Positions 35,248 through 44,831 of a stretch of 64,000 bases of DNA are shown here, piece by piece. Made by a program: the position numbers and the translations under genes. The first letter of the stretch is position 1. Every line of letters begins with the position of its first letter. The stretch is from Amphritea sp. 1_MG-2023. Lineage in GTDB: Bacteria > Pseudomonadota > Gammaproteobacteria > Pseudomonadales > Balneatricaceae. The stretch spans positions 248,001 to 312,000 of the forward strand of contig NZ_JAUOQE010000001.1 in NCBI RefSeq assembly GCF_030547545.1. Direction: 5' to 3'. The notes beneath the pieces were generated by a model. The model did not search any database. It was not told the origin of the DNA and saw only the letters and a program-made list of their open reading frames with translations.

Positions 35248-36202
35248 ATCCATTGATGTTTGATGGATCGTGTTTTATGACAATGTTGAACAGGCCTTCT
35301 GAGTTATCAGAAAGCTCTTGTAAGCGTATTTTCAGTAGCTTAAAAAAATCGACTGCCAATTGTGAAGCGGGTCGCGTCGCTGGATAGATCAGGTTGTAAT
35401 TGAAACGTATCGATGGGGCGAAGGGTTTAACCACTAGCCCTTGTTTTATAAAGCTGATGGCTGTTATTGGGTCCACCAGCGAAACACCTGAGCCAGAGAG
35501 TACATAGTTACACGCGACGTGTGACACTTGAGTATCAAACAGCATTTTTCTGTTTACTTCAGCATGCTCAAAGACATCGTCAACTTTGTAACGAATACTT
35601 TGCTCCGTGCCTAACGATATAAACACCTCGCCTTCTAAATCTTGTGGCTCAATACTCACTTTGTTTTTAAGGGTGTGTCCCGGCGGCAGGATACAGACTA
35701 ATTCACTGCGAGCTAACGATTCTGTTTTGATAGCCGGATCTGAAACGGCGATAGCAGAAAAACCGATATCGAAGTGTTGGGTTGCGATCCAATCGACGAC
35801 TTGCTGCGAGCTACGAACCTGCAATGTCATCGATATTCCTTGATTTAATTCCATAAATTCGCGTGATATTCGTGGTAAGAACTCATGAGCGAGAGCCGGC
35901 ATGCTAGCGATACGCAGTGTACCCCGGTGAAATGCCCGCAACTCTTCTGCAGTTCGTGCTAGTTTTTCGATACCGACGAATGAGCGTTCTATTTCTTCAA
36001 ACAATATCTGAGCTTCGGGTGTTGGAATCAGTCTTTTTTTCTGTCGCTCAAAGAGTGGCACTTTAACTGAGTCTTCAAAATCACTGAGTAAGCGGCTGAC
36101 GGCGGGTTGAGAAATATAGAGAATTTCTGCCGCTCCTGTCGTGGTACCTGCAATCATTACCGCGCGAAACGCTTCGACTTGTCTGAAGCTTAACTTAGCC
36201 AT
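35246..36202 (-). CDS. LysR-family regulator (NocR/OccR-like)
   Basis: The 318-residue protein has a LysR helix-turn-helix (TTTGAAEILYISQPAVSRLL) and substrate-binding domain; FRQVEAFRAVMIAGTTTGAA is characteristic of regulators of opine, arginine and hydroxyproline catabolism (NocR/OccR group). It is divergent from the TRAP genes, with an AT-rich palindrome between, so it probably controls TRAP and the downstream amine dehydrogenase. Confidence 0.87.
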   Translation of the reverse strand: MAKLSFRQVEAFRAVMIAGTTTGAAEILYISQPAVSRLLSDFEDSVKVPLFERQKKRLIPTPEAQILFEEIERSFVGIEKLARTAEELRAFHRGTLRIASMPALAHEFLPRISREFMELNQGISMTLQVRSSQQVVDWIATQHFDIGFSAIAVSDPAIKTESLARSELVCILPPGHTLKNKVSIEPQDLEGEVFISLGTEQSIRYKVDDVFEHAEVNRKMLFDTQVSHVACNYVLSGSGVSLVDPITAISFIKQGLVVKPFAPSIRFNYNLIYPATRPASQLAVDFFKLLKIRLQELSDNSEGLFNIVIKHDPSNING

Positions 36203-36225
36203 AGATACCCCTCCAAATGGTTCAA

Positions 36226-36275
36226 TAATATAACATTATATTATCAACTGTGTGATATTTGATATTTGATATTAT
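36226..36275. promoter_or_regulatory. Palindrome and GATATTT repeats between lysR and dctQ
   Basis: ATAATATAA-CA-TTATATTAT (36226-36245) is a perfect 20-bp palindrome, and three tandem GATATTT units follow (to ~36275). OccR-type regulators bind ATAA...TTAT-like sites, so it is a good operator candidate. Confidence 0.6.
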
Positions 36276-36335
36276 TTGTTTGATTTATGATCATGTAACA
36301 ACAACATTAAGGGTGCTTCTTAGGAAGCACTGGTT

Positions 36336-36923
36336 ATGGGCTCCAGCATAGAGACAATAATTATGGAGACACTCTTTAAATACATTTTGGCGATATTGAT
36401 CAGTACGGTTGCAGGTATGCAGTTTGTGCAGGTGATAACTCGGTATGTTTTCGAGACTCCCGTTATGGGGCTTGAAGAGATTGCGGTTATTCCGACTTTA
36501 TGGCTTTACATTCTGGGGGCGGTCAACGCTTCTCGAGAAGACACACAGATCAGAGCGAATGTTCTGGAAATATTCCTTAAAACGGAGCGTGCACGGCATA
36601 TTCTGTTAATCATTTCTGAGTCTATTAGCTTAGTGATTTCAAGCTGGCTGACATATTGGGCTTGGGATTACTTTAAATATGCCGTGAGGGTATCGAAAGA
36701 AACGCCGACCCTCTATCTACCCACGCTGATCTATGAATCTGCTTTGTTTATCGGTCTGTTGCTGATGACATTGTATGTCTTATTGCATCTTTCTCGGCAT
36801 GTACGGCTGTTGCTCGCCGGTGGCGTTGACGTCGAGAAGTTAATTGATCATGAGCATCCTCATACGAGTGAGCTTGATGAGTTCCCGCTGCTGTCCCCGA
36901 AGGAGGAGCGCAACAATGGTTGA
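36336..36923 (+). CDS. dctQ: TRAP transporter small permease (DctQ)
   Basis: The 195-residue protein has four hydrophobic segments and the DctQ pattern (ITRYVFETPVMGLEEIAVIP, LWLYILGAVNASREDTQIRA). It supports the large DctM permease in sodium-driven uptake of organic acids or amino-acid derivatives. The ATG at 36336 has AGGAAG at good spacing; a second one is at 36363. It overlaps dctM by 8 bases. Confidence 0.9.
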   Translation: MGSSIETIIMETLFKYILAILISTVAGMQFVQVITRYVFETPVMGLEEIAVIPTLWLYILGAVNASREDTQIRANVLEIFLKTERARHILLIISESISLVISSWLTYWAWDYFKYAVRVSKETPTLYLPTLIYESALFIGLLLMTLYVLLHLSRHVRLLLAGGVDVEKLIDHEHPHTSELDEFPLLSPKEERNNG

Positions 36924-38214
36924 AGTCGCACTATTGGCATTTGCTGTCTTGGTCATTCTCCTGAGTCTTGGTGTGCCACTGCCATATTGTTTTGGCGCCG
37001 GTTTAATGGTTATGGCGTTGATCGGTGAAGCCACTTTTAAAGGGATGATGTTATGGGGCTTTAGTCAGTTGACGAATCCGGTACTGCTCGCCATTCCACT
37101 GTTTGTGTTTGCCGGGACGATCATGAGTGTAAGCGGTATTGCCGCGAGCTTACTTAAATTCGTTAACGTTTTTGTGGGCAGAGTGCGTGGCGGTCTTGGC
37201 GTAGTTGCATCGATTAGTTGCGCTATTATTGGTGCGATTTCTGGCAGTGGCCTGACCGGTATTGCGGCGATCGGCCCACTGCTGATTCCAGAGATGGAAC
37301 GTAAGGGCTATCCTCGGGCTTATGCAACGGCATTGATCGCTAACTCGTCGATACTGGGTTTGTTGATTCCGCCGAGCGTCACCATGATTGTTTATGGCTG
37401 GGTTACAGAAACATCAATCCTGGCGAGTTTTTTGGCAACGCTGGGGCCTGGTCTGCTGATTATGCTGAACTTTGCCATTGTGAACCTCGTCATGGCACGT
37501 AAGTTTCCACTGGTCATGGATGACAAGGTCTCTTTCACCGAGACGGTTAAGTTGGCGGGGAATAATACGGTTCATGCGATTCCTGCATTGTTGATGCCAG
37601 TGATTATTCTCGGAGGGATCTATGGCGGCATTATGACGCCGACAGAAGCGGCGGCCGTGGCTGTGATATATGCGCTGCCGGTAGGGTTCATGATCTATAA
37701 GGGCTTGACTTGGAAAGCCTTCCTTGAAGCTGGCAAAGAATCGGCTACGGCGGTAGGGGCCATTCTAATCATGATTCTGTTTAGCCTAATGCTGAGTCAG
37801 ATCTTCGTGATGGAGGATATTCCACAGGCATTGGTTGAATCGATTTTTGAAATTACTCAGAACAAAACAACCCTGTTGATATTGGTCACGCTGTTCTTGT
37901 TTGCTATCGGCATGGTGGTGAACGATATCACCGCCATCATCTTAACGGCGCCGTTGCTGATGCCGCTGATGAGCGCATTGGGTGTTAGCCCAGTCCAGTT
38001 TGCGGCCATTATGGGGGTGACAACTGCGATGGGCGGTGTCACGCCACCCTATGCCAGCATCCTCTATCTTGGTGCACGGATCGGTAATGTGAAATTTACC
38101 GAAGTCATCAAGCCCGCCATGATCCTGTTGCTATTTGGCTATCTACCGGTGGTGGTGCTGGTGTTGGTGTGGCCTGAACTGTCTGAATATATACCGGCAA
38201 TGCTCGGTTACTAA
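36916..38214 (+). CDS. dctM: TRAP transporter large permease (DctM)
   Basis: The ~432-residue membrane protein with ~12 helices has the DctM signatures AIPLFVFAGTIMS, GAISGSGLTGIAAIGPLLIP, ANSSILGLLIPPSVTMIVYG, GGIMTPTEAAAVAVIYAL and GVTPPYASILYLGARI. The ATG at 36916 has AAGGAGG eight bases upstream. It forms the transport channel. Confidence 0.94.
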   Translation: MVEVALLAFAVLVILLSLGVPLPYCFGAGLMVMALIGEATFKGMMLWGFSQLTNPVLLAIPLFVFAGTIMSVSGIAASLLKFVNVFVGRVRGGLGVVASISCAIIGAISGSGLTGIAAIGPLLIPEMERKGYPRAYATALIANSSILGLLIPPSVTMIVYGWVTETSILASFLATLGPGLLIMLNFAIVNLVMARKFPLVMDDKVSFTETVKLAGNNTVHAIPALLMPVIILGGIYGGIMTPTEAAAVAVIYALPVGFMIYKGLTWKAFLEAGKESATAVGAILIMILFSLMLSQIFVMEDIPQALVESIFEITQNKTTLLILVTLFLFAIGMVVNDITAIILTAPLLMPLMSALGVSPVQFAAIMGVTTAMGGVTPPYASILYLGARIGNVKFTEVIKPAMILLLFGYLPVVVLVLVWPELSEYIPAMLGY

Positions 38215-38280
38215 GCTAAACGACTGAATCTTAAATGTGAAACTACCGTCCCCTGGACAACAACAAAAATGAGGAAAGTT

Positions 38281-39282
38281 ATGTTGACTTCACTGTCTAA
38301 AAAGCTAGTTCTAGCCGCGTCTTTATCATTGGCTACGCTGGGTGTAGCAGAAGCTGCTACCTTGAAATTATCTCACGTGCGTCCGCAGGGCACAGCGATT
38401 GATAAGGATGCTACTCAGTTTGCCGAAGCGGTTAACGCGGCTACTGATGGCAAATTAAAAGTGAAATTGTATCCGGCAAATGCGCTGGGTGATTATACGG
38501 TGGTTCAAGAGCGAGTGGGCTTAGGGGCCGTTGATATGGCGGTTCAGCCTATCGCTTCTAGCGTCGATAAGCGCTTTCAGATCGTTTCTTTGCCTTATAT
38601 GGCTCAGGACTGGGCGGATGCACAAAAGAAATTTGGGCCGGGCTCAGTGATGCGAAACACCGTATCAGATCTGTATCAGCAGCAAGGCATCAAGGTGTTG
38701 GGTGCATGGCCGGTTTATTTTGGCGGTGTTGCTCTGAATCAAGATGTTGAGGGTGCAGCTGACTCCGGTGTGAGTAAAGCCGCAAAAGTCCGTGTACCAC
38801 CGATCAAGGTATTTCAACTCCTAGCGGATAGTTTAGGTTATATCGCTTCACCATTGCCGTTTTCTGAGGCGTTTACTGCGGTTCAGACGGGTGTTGTTGA
38901 TGGTGTCATTGGCTCGGGTGCCGAGGGTTATTATGCCTCTTTCCGTGATGTGACTAAGTACTATGTCCCCATCAATACGCATTTTGAAGTCTGGTATTTG
39001 TTAATTAACGAAGAGCGCTTTAATGACCTTAAAGCGGATCAACGACAGGCCGTTGCTCAGGCGGCGCTTGAGTTTGAAAACCGTCGTTGGGAAACCGCCG
39101 AAAAAGATCAGGCAGCGAATGAGCAACGTCTGGTGGATGCTGGCGCAACGATCGTTGAAGTGACGCCTGAACAACTGGCTGCGACGGCGGCAAAAATTAA
39201 GCAAAACGTATGGCCTGAAATCGTTAATGATATTGGTAAAGAGTGGGCTGATGAAATTCTGAAAGCTGCATTATCTGAGTAG
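38281..39282 (+). CDS. dctP: TRAP transporter substrate-binding protein (DctP)
   Basis: The ~333-residue protein has a signal peptide (MLTSLSKKLVLAASLSLATL, cleavage near AEA-ATL) and the DctP fold (LKLSHVRPQGTAIDKDATQF, GLGAVDMAVQPIAS, SEAFTAVQTGVVDGVIGSG). GAGGAAAG precedes the ATG at 38281; an earlier ATG at 38269 is also in frame but has no better site. The conserved Arg before PP (VRVPP) probably binds a carboxylate. The substrate is not known but should be the one oxidised by the downstream enzymes. Confidence 0.94.
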   Translation: MLTSLSKKLVLAASLSLATLGVAEAATLKLSHVRPQGTAIDKDATQFAEAVNAATDGKLKVKLYPANALGDYTVVQERVGLGAVDMAVQPIASSVDKRFQIVSLPYMAQDWADAQKKFGPGSVMRNTVSDLYQQQGIKVLGAWPVYFGGVALNQDVEGAADSGVSKAAKVRVPPIKVFQLLADSLGYIASPLPFSEAFTAVQTGVVDGVIGSGAEGYYASFRDVTKYYVPINTHFEVWYLLINEERFNDLKADQRQAVAQAALEFENRRWETAEKDQAANEQRLVDAGATIVEVTPEQLAATAAKIKQNVWPEIVNDIGKEWADEILKAALSE

Positions 39283-39291
39283 CACTGTTTC

Positions 39292-39322
39292 ACCGGTTAG
39301 GCATTCTCCTGACCGGTCTTTT
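39292..39322 (+). terminator. Terminator or attenuator after dctP
   Basis: ACCGGTTAGG pairs with CCTGACCGGT (39308-39317) around CATTCT, followed by CTTTTAA. It would end part of the TRAP transcripts before the oxidase genes, leaving DctP in excess. Confidence 0.8.
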
Positions 39323-39354
39323 AATGCAAGCAATCTTTTGTCTGGAGAGAGCAT

Positions 39355-40482
39355 ATGACGGAGAGTATGCGGAGCCCCCGTGGGAGCTCGGAGGTGGCTG
39401 TCATTGGCGGTGGTCTAGTTGGACTGTGTATCGCGCTTGGTATACAGCGGCAGGGGCTAGAGGTGACGGTATACGATGAGGGGGATATAGCGTTACGCGC
39501 ATCACGTGGAAATTTTGGCCTTGTGTGGGTGCAGGGAAAGGGGGATAACCTGCCTGAATATGCCCGTATCACCCGTTTATCGGCCAAACTATGGGCTGGC
39601 TTAGCCGATGATCTGACACAGCATACCGGTATCGATATTCAACTGCAGCAACAGGGCGGCTTGTTCGTCTGTTTAACCGAATCCGAGTTGCAACACCGAC
39701 AGCAGATGTTGGCAGCCATGGCGCAGGAACATCCTGAAGGCTATCCCTTTGAAGTGCTTGACCTGCAACAATTACGCGAGATGATGCCGGATATTGGTCC
39801 CGAGATAGCGGGCGCGACTTGGGGCCCCGAGGATGGTCATGTCAACCCGCTTTATCTCATGCATGCTTTGGTGAACCGGTTTGAGTCTCTCGGTGGACAG
39901 TTTGTCAATGCCGGCAAAGTGAATAATATTGTGCCGCAATCAGGGCAATTTTTACTCCAGGCTACGCAGGGCACGTTTAGCTGCAATAAAGTGGTGTTGG
40001 CGGCGGGACTGGGGAATAAAGAGTTGGGGCCTATGGTTGGCATCGAGGCGCCCGTTTCGCCGAATCGAGGCCAAGTCTTGATCGCTGAACGAGTGCGGCC
40101 TTTTATCAATTACCCCACCGGGCATGTGCGGCAGACAGTGGAGGGCACGGTGCAGTGTGGCGATTCAAAAGAAGATGTCGGCCTTGATACGGGTACGACA
40201 ACGAATATCTTGGCACAGATTGCTCGGCGTGCAATCACCATGTTTCCGTTGTTAAAGGATGTGAATTTGGTACGTTCTTGGGGGGCATTACGGATTATGA
40301 CACCGGATGGCAATCCAATATACCAACAGTCAGAACAATATCCAGGTGCTTATCTGGTGACCTGTCACAGTGGTGTTACATTAGCGGCAGCTCATAGCGG
40401 ACCGATTGCTGACTGGATAGCGACTGGTGCTAACCCTACTGTCGATTTGGAGGCTTTTCATGGTCGAAGATTTAAGCTTTAA
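39355..40482 (+). CDS. FAD-dependent amine oxidoreductase (DAO family)
   Basis: The 375-residue protein has an N-terminal Rossmann FAD site (VAVIGGGLVGLCIALGIQRQ) and C-terminal DAO domain (GTTTNI, WGALRIMTPDGNPI, HSGVTLAAAHSGPIADWIATG). Together with the next two genes it matches the heterotrimeric dehydrogenases of the opine oxidase, D-hydroxyproline and HcnABC type, in which this subunit oxidises the amine carbon. GGAGAG precedes the ATG. It overlaps the next gene by 23 bases. Confidence 0.86.
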   Translation: MTESMRSPRGSSEVAVIGGGLVGLCIALGIQRQGLEVTVYDEGDIALRASRGNFGLVWVQGKGDNLPEYARITRLSAKLWAGLADDLTQHTGIDIQLQQQGGLFVCLTESELQHRQQMLAAMAQEHPEGYPFEVLDLQQLREMMPDIGPEIAGATWGPEDGHVNPLYLMHALVNRFESLGGQFVNAGKVNNIVPQSGQFLLQATQGTFSCNKVVLAAGLGNKELGPMVGIEAPVSPNRGQVLIAERVRPFINYPTGHVRQTVEGTVQCGDSKEDVGLDTGTTTNILAQIARRAITMFPLLKDVNLVRSWGALRIMTPDGNPIYQQSEQYPGAYLVTCHSGVTLAAAHSGPIADWIATGANPTVDLEAFHGRRFKL

Positions 40483-40780
40483 GCGTTTGCCTTGTAATGA
40501 GAGGGCGGCAGTTGAGATTGTTGTTGAGGGGCGAAAAGTGATTGCTTACGAGGGCGACAGTGTTGCTGCAGCGGTGATGCACGCGGGCCTCAGGCCCACA
40601 CGCAAGACCGCGCTGAGTGATGTGGGTCGAGCGCCTTACTGCATGATGGGGGTATGTTTTGAATGTCTGATGAATATTAATGGCAAAGCCAATATTCAGG
40701 CGTGTATGACCGAGGTACGTGAAGGCATGGTGATTACTGTTCAACAGGGTGCCAGAGAGTTAGTTGGAGAGATTCGATGA
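40460..40780 (+). CDS. [2Fe-2S] ferredoxin-like subunit (HcnA/OoxX-type)
   Basis: The 106-residue protein has a single plant-type [2Fe-2S] fold with CMMGVCFECLMNINGKANIQ and a last C (C-x4-C-x2-C-x12-C). It is the small subunit of the three-part dehydrogenase. ATG 40460 follows GGAGG by a good distance; an in-frame upstream ATG would add an unlikely extension. The end overlaps the next gene by four bases. Confidence 0.87.
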   Translation: MVEDLSFKRLPCNERAAVEIVVEGRKVIAYEGDSVAAAVMHAGLRPTRKTALSDVGRAPYCMMGVCFECLMNINGKANIQACMTEVREGMVITVQQGARELVGEIR

Positions 40781-42168
40781 GCATGCAACAGCAATACGAC
40801 CTAGTGATTATTGGGGCCGGACCTGCGGGAATGGCAGCCGCTGCGGAAGCCGGCGAAGCGGGGCTCAACACACTGGTCTTGGATGAGCAATCGAGTGCAG
40901 GTGGACAAATATATAGGCGTATCGGCCAGCCTGTATTGCAGGATCGTTCGATTCTCGGTCAGGATTACTATGCCGGCGAAGCGCTATTAGCGGGGCTATC
41001 TCACCCATTGGTCACTCATATTGTCGAGGCGACAGTATGGGAGGTAAGTAAGGATAAAAGGCTGTTCTTCTCGGTTGCGGGAAAGAGTCGTGAGGTCGGT
41101 TTTAAAAAACTGCTGTTGGCGACCGGGGCACAGGAGCGACCGGTGCCGTTTCCTGGCTGGACATTGCCCGGTGTAATGACCTGTGGCGCGGCGCAGATAT
41201 TGTTGAAATCATCGGGCCTGACGCCGGTAGAGCCACTGGTTATCGGGGGTAGCGGTCCGTTGTTATTACTGATTAGTTGTCAGTTGATCAGAGCCGGTGT
41301 GCGTATCGAGGCAATCGTCGATACGACCCCGGTGAGTAATTACAGACGTGCCTTGAAAGAGATCAAAGGCGCCATCAAAGGTTGGCGCTATCTGCTTAAA
41401 GGGTTGCGGATGCTTAAGGAGATCCGCAGTAGTGGGGTGAAATATTATCAGTCTGCAACTGAGTTAAGCGCAGCCCCTGGCGCTGACGGAAACCTTGCCT
41501 CGATTGGTTTTCGCACGGGCACGGTGCAGCATCAATTGGCGTGTCAGACGTTACTGGTACATCAGGGTGTTATTCCCAATACTCAATTAGGCCGGGCACT
41601 TGGACTAGCGCATCAATGGGATGAGGTGCAGCAGTGCTGGAAACCGACACTCGCTGATAATGGCAATAGTAGCCATCCTGATATTTTTATTGCCGGCGAT
41701 TCTGGCGGTATTGGTGGGGCCGTTGCTGCCGAAGTGCAAGGCCGCCTAGTGGCGAATGACATAGCGCAACAATTATGTCGAACCAGTGGCACGGTAAACC
41801 GCGTTAATCGGTTGCGTAAGGCGCTAGCCGCGCAGCTCGTTATTCGTCCTTTTTTGGATCATCTTTACCGTCCGTTAGATATGTTTTTAAGGCCGCAAGG
41901 TGAAACGATTGTCTGTCGCTGCGAAGAGGTGAGTGCGGCTGAGATTCGTGGACTTGTTAAGCACGGCTGTGTTGGACCCAATCAGACTAAGGCGTTTTGC
42001 CGCTCGGGTATGGGGCCTTGTCAGGGGCGTCAGTGTGGCTCAACAGTGGCGGCACTGCTAGCCGATGAGCTGGGTAACAGTCCGGCTGAGGTCGGCTATT
42101 ACAATATTCGTTTTCCGATAAAACCAGTGTCATTGGGTGAGCTGGCGAGTTTAGATCAAACAGATTAA
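40777..42168 (+). CDS. FAD/NAD(P)-type oxidoreductase with C-terminal BFD-like [2Fe-2S] motif
   Basis: The 463-residue protein has an N-terminal FAD motif (DLVIIGAGPAGMAAAAEAGE), a second dinucleotide fold, and a C-terminal segment CRCEEVSAAEIRG then CRSGMGPCQGRQCG typical of the BFD-like [2Fe-2S] domain of opine oxidase A, HcnB and related subunits. It would pass electrons from the DAO subunit to a respiratory acceptor. Overlap ATGA with the previous gene shows strict coupling. Confidence 0.88.
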   Translation: MSMQQQYDLVIIGAGPAGMAAAAEAGEAGLNTLVLDEQSSAGGQIYRRIGQPVLQDRSILGQDYYAGEALLAGLSHPLVTHIVEATVWEVSKDKRLFFSVAGKSREVGFKKLLLATGAQERPVPFPGWTLPGVMTCGAAQILLKSSGLTPVEPLVIGGSGPLLLLISCQLIRAGVRIEAIVDTTPVSNYRRALKEIKGAIKGWRYLLKGLRMLKEIRSSGVKYYQSATELSAAPGADGNLASIGFRTGTVQHQLACQTLLVHQGVIPNTQLGRALGLAHQWDEVQQCWKPTLADNGNSSHPDIFIAGDSGGIGGAVAAEVQGRLVANDIAQQLCRTSGTVNRVNRLRKALAAQLVIRPFLDHLYRPLDMFLRPQGETIVCRCEEVSAAEIRGLVKHGCVGPNQTKAFCRSGMGPCQGRQCGSTVAALLADELGNSPAEVGYYNIRFPIKPVSLGELASLDQTD

Positions 42169-42236
42169 TACTCGCCAGAGAGCATTTGTTTAGCGGTAAG
42201 ACATTCATAAAAATTGACTAGTTGAGATTTAATATA

Positions 42237-42587
42237 ATGACGATTGAACGCCAGCAGACGGCGACGCGTATGAGTAAAGTTGTGCTTCATAATAATACCG
42301 CTTATCTCTGTGGACAGGTTGCTGAAGACCGCAGTGCCGGGATTGCGGAGCAGACCAGAACGATGCTGAAGAAAGTGGATGATCTGTTGCTGTCGGTAGG
42401 GAGTAGCTCGGAAAAAATCCTTTCTGCGACCCTCTATCTCAAAGACATGGCACATTTTGCAGAGATGAATTCTGTATGGGATAGCTGGATGCCTGAGGGC
42501 TATGCACCCGCGAGGGCATGCGTTGAGGCATCGATGGCAAGTCCTGAATTATTAGTTGAAATATCAGTTATTGCAGCAACAGACTGA
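42237..42587 (+). CDS. RidA/YjgF-family imine deaminase
   Basis: The protein is a RidA-like trimer-forming enzyme of ~116 residues ([60 protein letters not shown]). RidA hydrolyses reactive enamine/imine intermediates, which the amine dehydrogenase just upstream would generate. The conserved catalytic Arg (ARACVEA) is present. The start at 42237 has a weak site. Confidence 0.88.
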   Translation: MTIERQQTATRMSKVVLHNNTAYLCGQVAEDRSAGIAEQTRTMLKKVDDLLLSVGSSSEKILSATLYLKDMAHFAEMNSVWDSWMPEGYAPARACVEASMASPELLVEISVIAATD

Positions 42588-42685
42588 GTCAGCTAGGGGC
42601 GGGGCTCGATGGCATTCTAGGTTTTAATACGGCCCCGTTCACTAGACTGAAATAAGCTTTTTCGGCGACTTAATGGGTTTTCTGA

Positions 42686-43624
42686 TTAAATCCTAAAGCC
42701 GACATTGAGCGCTTCAAGCGTCTGGGTTAACTCTTCGAAGATTAACCTTCTTAACCATATATGCGCTGGATCTTTGATATAGCGCTCATGCCAGATAATC
42801 GAGTAGGTAAAACCTTTTTGTGGCATAGGGAAGGGCAGTATTTTTAGCTGATATTGTTTAGCGAAGCTAATCGCTAGGCCGTAGGGCACGGTGAGCATCA
42901 TGTCGCTTTGTGAAATGATGGCCAGCGCCGCCACAAAGTGTGGCACTCTTAGGGCGATACGGCGTTTTAAACCACGTTCCTCTAAGAGATAATCGATCGC
43001 GCCTTTACGTGTCCCCCCCATGGTGATTAAGGCATGAGGGTAGTTGGCATACTCTTCTAAATCCAATGTTTGGGCGGCGGCTGGATGGCTATTACGCACG
43101 ACGCAGACAAATCGATCACTCCCTACACCACGACCATGAATCGCCGCTGGCGCATCCTCGATAGTACAGGTGGCCAGATCAATATCATGTTGATCTAGTT
43201 CGTGTAGCAGGCTTTCCTGCCAAGGCACAATTTCTAGATTAACACCGGGTGCTTCCGTGCGTAACCGTTTGATCACGGGCGGTAGGAGTACCTGCGCACC
43301 GTAGTCAGTGGTTGCTAACCGGAAGTTATGGCTTGCTGTTTGCGGCACAAAGGTGGCGGGGGTTAACAATTGATTGAGCCCCAGCAATGACTGATGTAAC
43401 TGCAATGCGAGTTCTTCAGCACGGGGTGTCGGCGTCAATCCTTTGGGTGTGCGGGTGAATAGTGGGTCATTAAACAGGCTTCGTAGCCGTGCCAGGTTGC
43501 GACTAATGGCCGGTTGTGTCAGGTTTAATCGCCCCGCCGCTCGCGTGACACTGCGTTCTTCAAGTAGGACTTGAAAAACAGGCAATAGGTTGAGGTCGGT
43601 GATCGAGAGGTTGTGTATATCCAT
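42686..43624 (-). CDS. LysR-family regulator
   Basis: The 312-residue protein has a helix-turn-helix (SVTRAAGRLNLTQPAISRNL) and a NodD/LinR-type effector domain. It is divergent from the CurA-like reductase, and a palindrome (ATGCAT-TGG-ATGCAT, 43658-43672) lies between. It probably regulates that gene, in response to an electrophile or aromatic inducer, although the inducer is a guess. Confidence 0.85.
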   Translation of the reverse strand: MDIHNLSITDLNLLPVFQVLLEERSVTRAAGRLNLTQPAISRNLARLRSLFNDPLFTRTPKGLTPTPRAEELALQLHQSLLGLNQLLTPATFVPQTASHNFRLATTDYGAQVLLPPVIKRLRTEAPGVNLEIVPWQESLLHELDQHDIDLATCTIEDAPAAIHGRGVGSDRFVCVVRNSHPAAAQTLDLEEYANYPHALITMGGTRKGAIDYLLEERGLKRRIALRVPHFVAALAIISQSDMMLTVPYGLAISFAKQYQLKILPFPMPQKGFTYSIIWHERYIKDPAHIWLRRLIFEELTQTLEALNVGFRI

Positions 43625-43657
43625 TCATGATTTCTATTTATGTTAGATATTTATTTA

Positions 43658-43672
43658 ATGCATTGGATGCAT
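43658..43672. promoter_or_regulatory. Palindrome in the lysR-reductase intergenic region
   Basis: ATGCAT (43658-43663), TGG, ATGCAT (43667-43672) lie in the 107-base divergent promoter region and could be a LysR half-site pair. Confidence 0.4.
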
Positions 43673-43731
43673 ATTAATAGTGAGCATAGACTAAGCAGTA
43701 TTATCAGACAATGCTCTATGCAAGGTGCTAC

Positions 43732-44742
43732 ATGTTTATTGAATCTAATCGTGAAATTCAACTGGTTCGTCGTCCAGTCGGCTTGCCTTCGAAAGAGGAT
43801 TTTCAGCTAGTCAGTCGTCCTGTCGCCGAATTAAAAGAGGGTGAGGTACTGATTAAAAATTTATGGCTATCAGTCGATCCCTATATGCGCGGCCGAATGC
43901 TGGAACGCAAAAGTTATATTGAGCCGTTTGGCTTAAATGAAGTGCTGAGTGGGGGGGCGTTAGGCGAGGTGGTTGAGTCTCGCAATGAGCTGTTTCCCGT
44001 AGGCCGTAAAGTATCTAGCATGAATGGCTGGCGTGAATATTTTACTTCGACGGGGGATGATATTCAGTTGTTACCGTCAACCGAGATCGCCGATCAAGCC
44101 TTTTTGAGTGTACTCGGTATGACCGGTATGACGGCGTTTACCGGCTTGACTAAGATTGCCGAGCTGAAGCAGGGTGATCGCGTGTTTGTGTCTGCGGCGT
44201 CTGGGGCTGTCGGTGCGATTGTATGTCAAATCGCTAAACTGAAAGGCTGTTATGTTGCCGGCAGCGTAGGCTCAGAGGCTAAAGCGCGTTATCTATTAGA
44301 CGAGCTGGGTGTCGATGCGGTGGTCAATTACAAGACGGCCGAGAATCTGCAGGACAGTATTGCAAAGGCGTGCCCAGAGGGCATTGATGTCTACTTTGAA
44401 AATGTCGGCGGCGCGCATTTTGAAGCAGTATTGAATCTGATGAATGATCATGGCCGTATCGCCGTATGCGGCATGATTGATCAATATAATGCAACAGCAC
44501 CACAAGCAGGGCCGGGGAATTTATCTCAGATTATTATTAAAAAGCTGAGAATCGAAGGCTTTATTGTATTTGAACATTGGCATGATTACCCCGCATTTGT
44601 TGAGCAGATGATGCAATGGATCGAAGCCGGAAAAGTCAGTTGGAAAGAGACTGTTTTTAATGGCATTGAGCAAACGCCCGACGCTTTTATTGGTCTATTT
44701 AAGGGGGAAAATACCGGCAAGATGTTGGTAAAGCTCGCCTAG
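43732..44742 (+). CDS. NADP-dependent oxidoreductase, MDR/CurA-like (zinc-free)
   Basis: The ~336-residue protein belongs to the leukotriene B4 dehydrogenase/CurA branch of the medium-chain dehydrogenases: WLSVDPYMRGRM near residue 55, FVSAASGAVGAIVCQIAKLK as cofactor site and EGIDVYFENVGGAHFEAVL. It lacks catalytic zinc ligands and would reduce alpha,beta-unsaturated carbonyls. ATG 43732 (MFIESNREIQLV) follows AAGGTG; an upstream in-frame ATG adds MLYARCY. It probably belongs to the LysR regulon. Confidence 0.88.
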   Translation: MFIESNREIQLVRRPVGLPSKEDFQLVSRPVAELKEGEVLIKNLWLSVDPYMRGRMLERKSYIEPFGLNEVLSGGALGEVVESRNELFPVGRKVSSMNGWREYFTSTGDDIQLLPSTEIADQAFLSVLGMTGMTAFTGLTKIAELKQGDRVFVSAASGAVGAIVCQIAKLKGCYVAGSVGSEAKARYLLDELGVDAVVNYKTAENLQDSIAKACPEGIDVYFENVGGAHFEAVLNLMNDHGRIAVCGMIDQYNATAPQAGPGNLSQIIIKKLRIEGFIVFEHWHDYPAFVEQMMQWIEAGKVSWKETVFNGIEQTPDAFIGLFKGENTGKMLVKLA

Positions 44743-44831
44743 GCAGACAGTGACTCAATTGAGCATTCGATGATTAATTAAAGTGCGGGCTGAGATGAAG
44801 TTTGATCACCCGACAGAAAGGAAAGATTACG

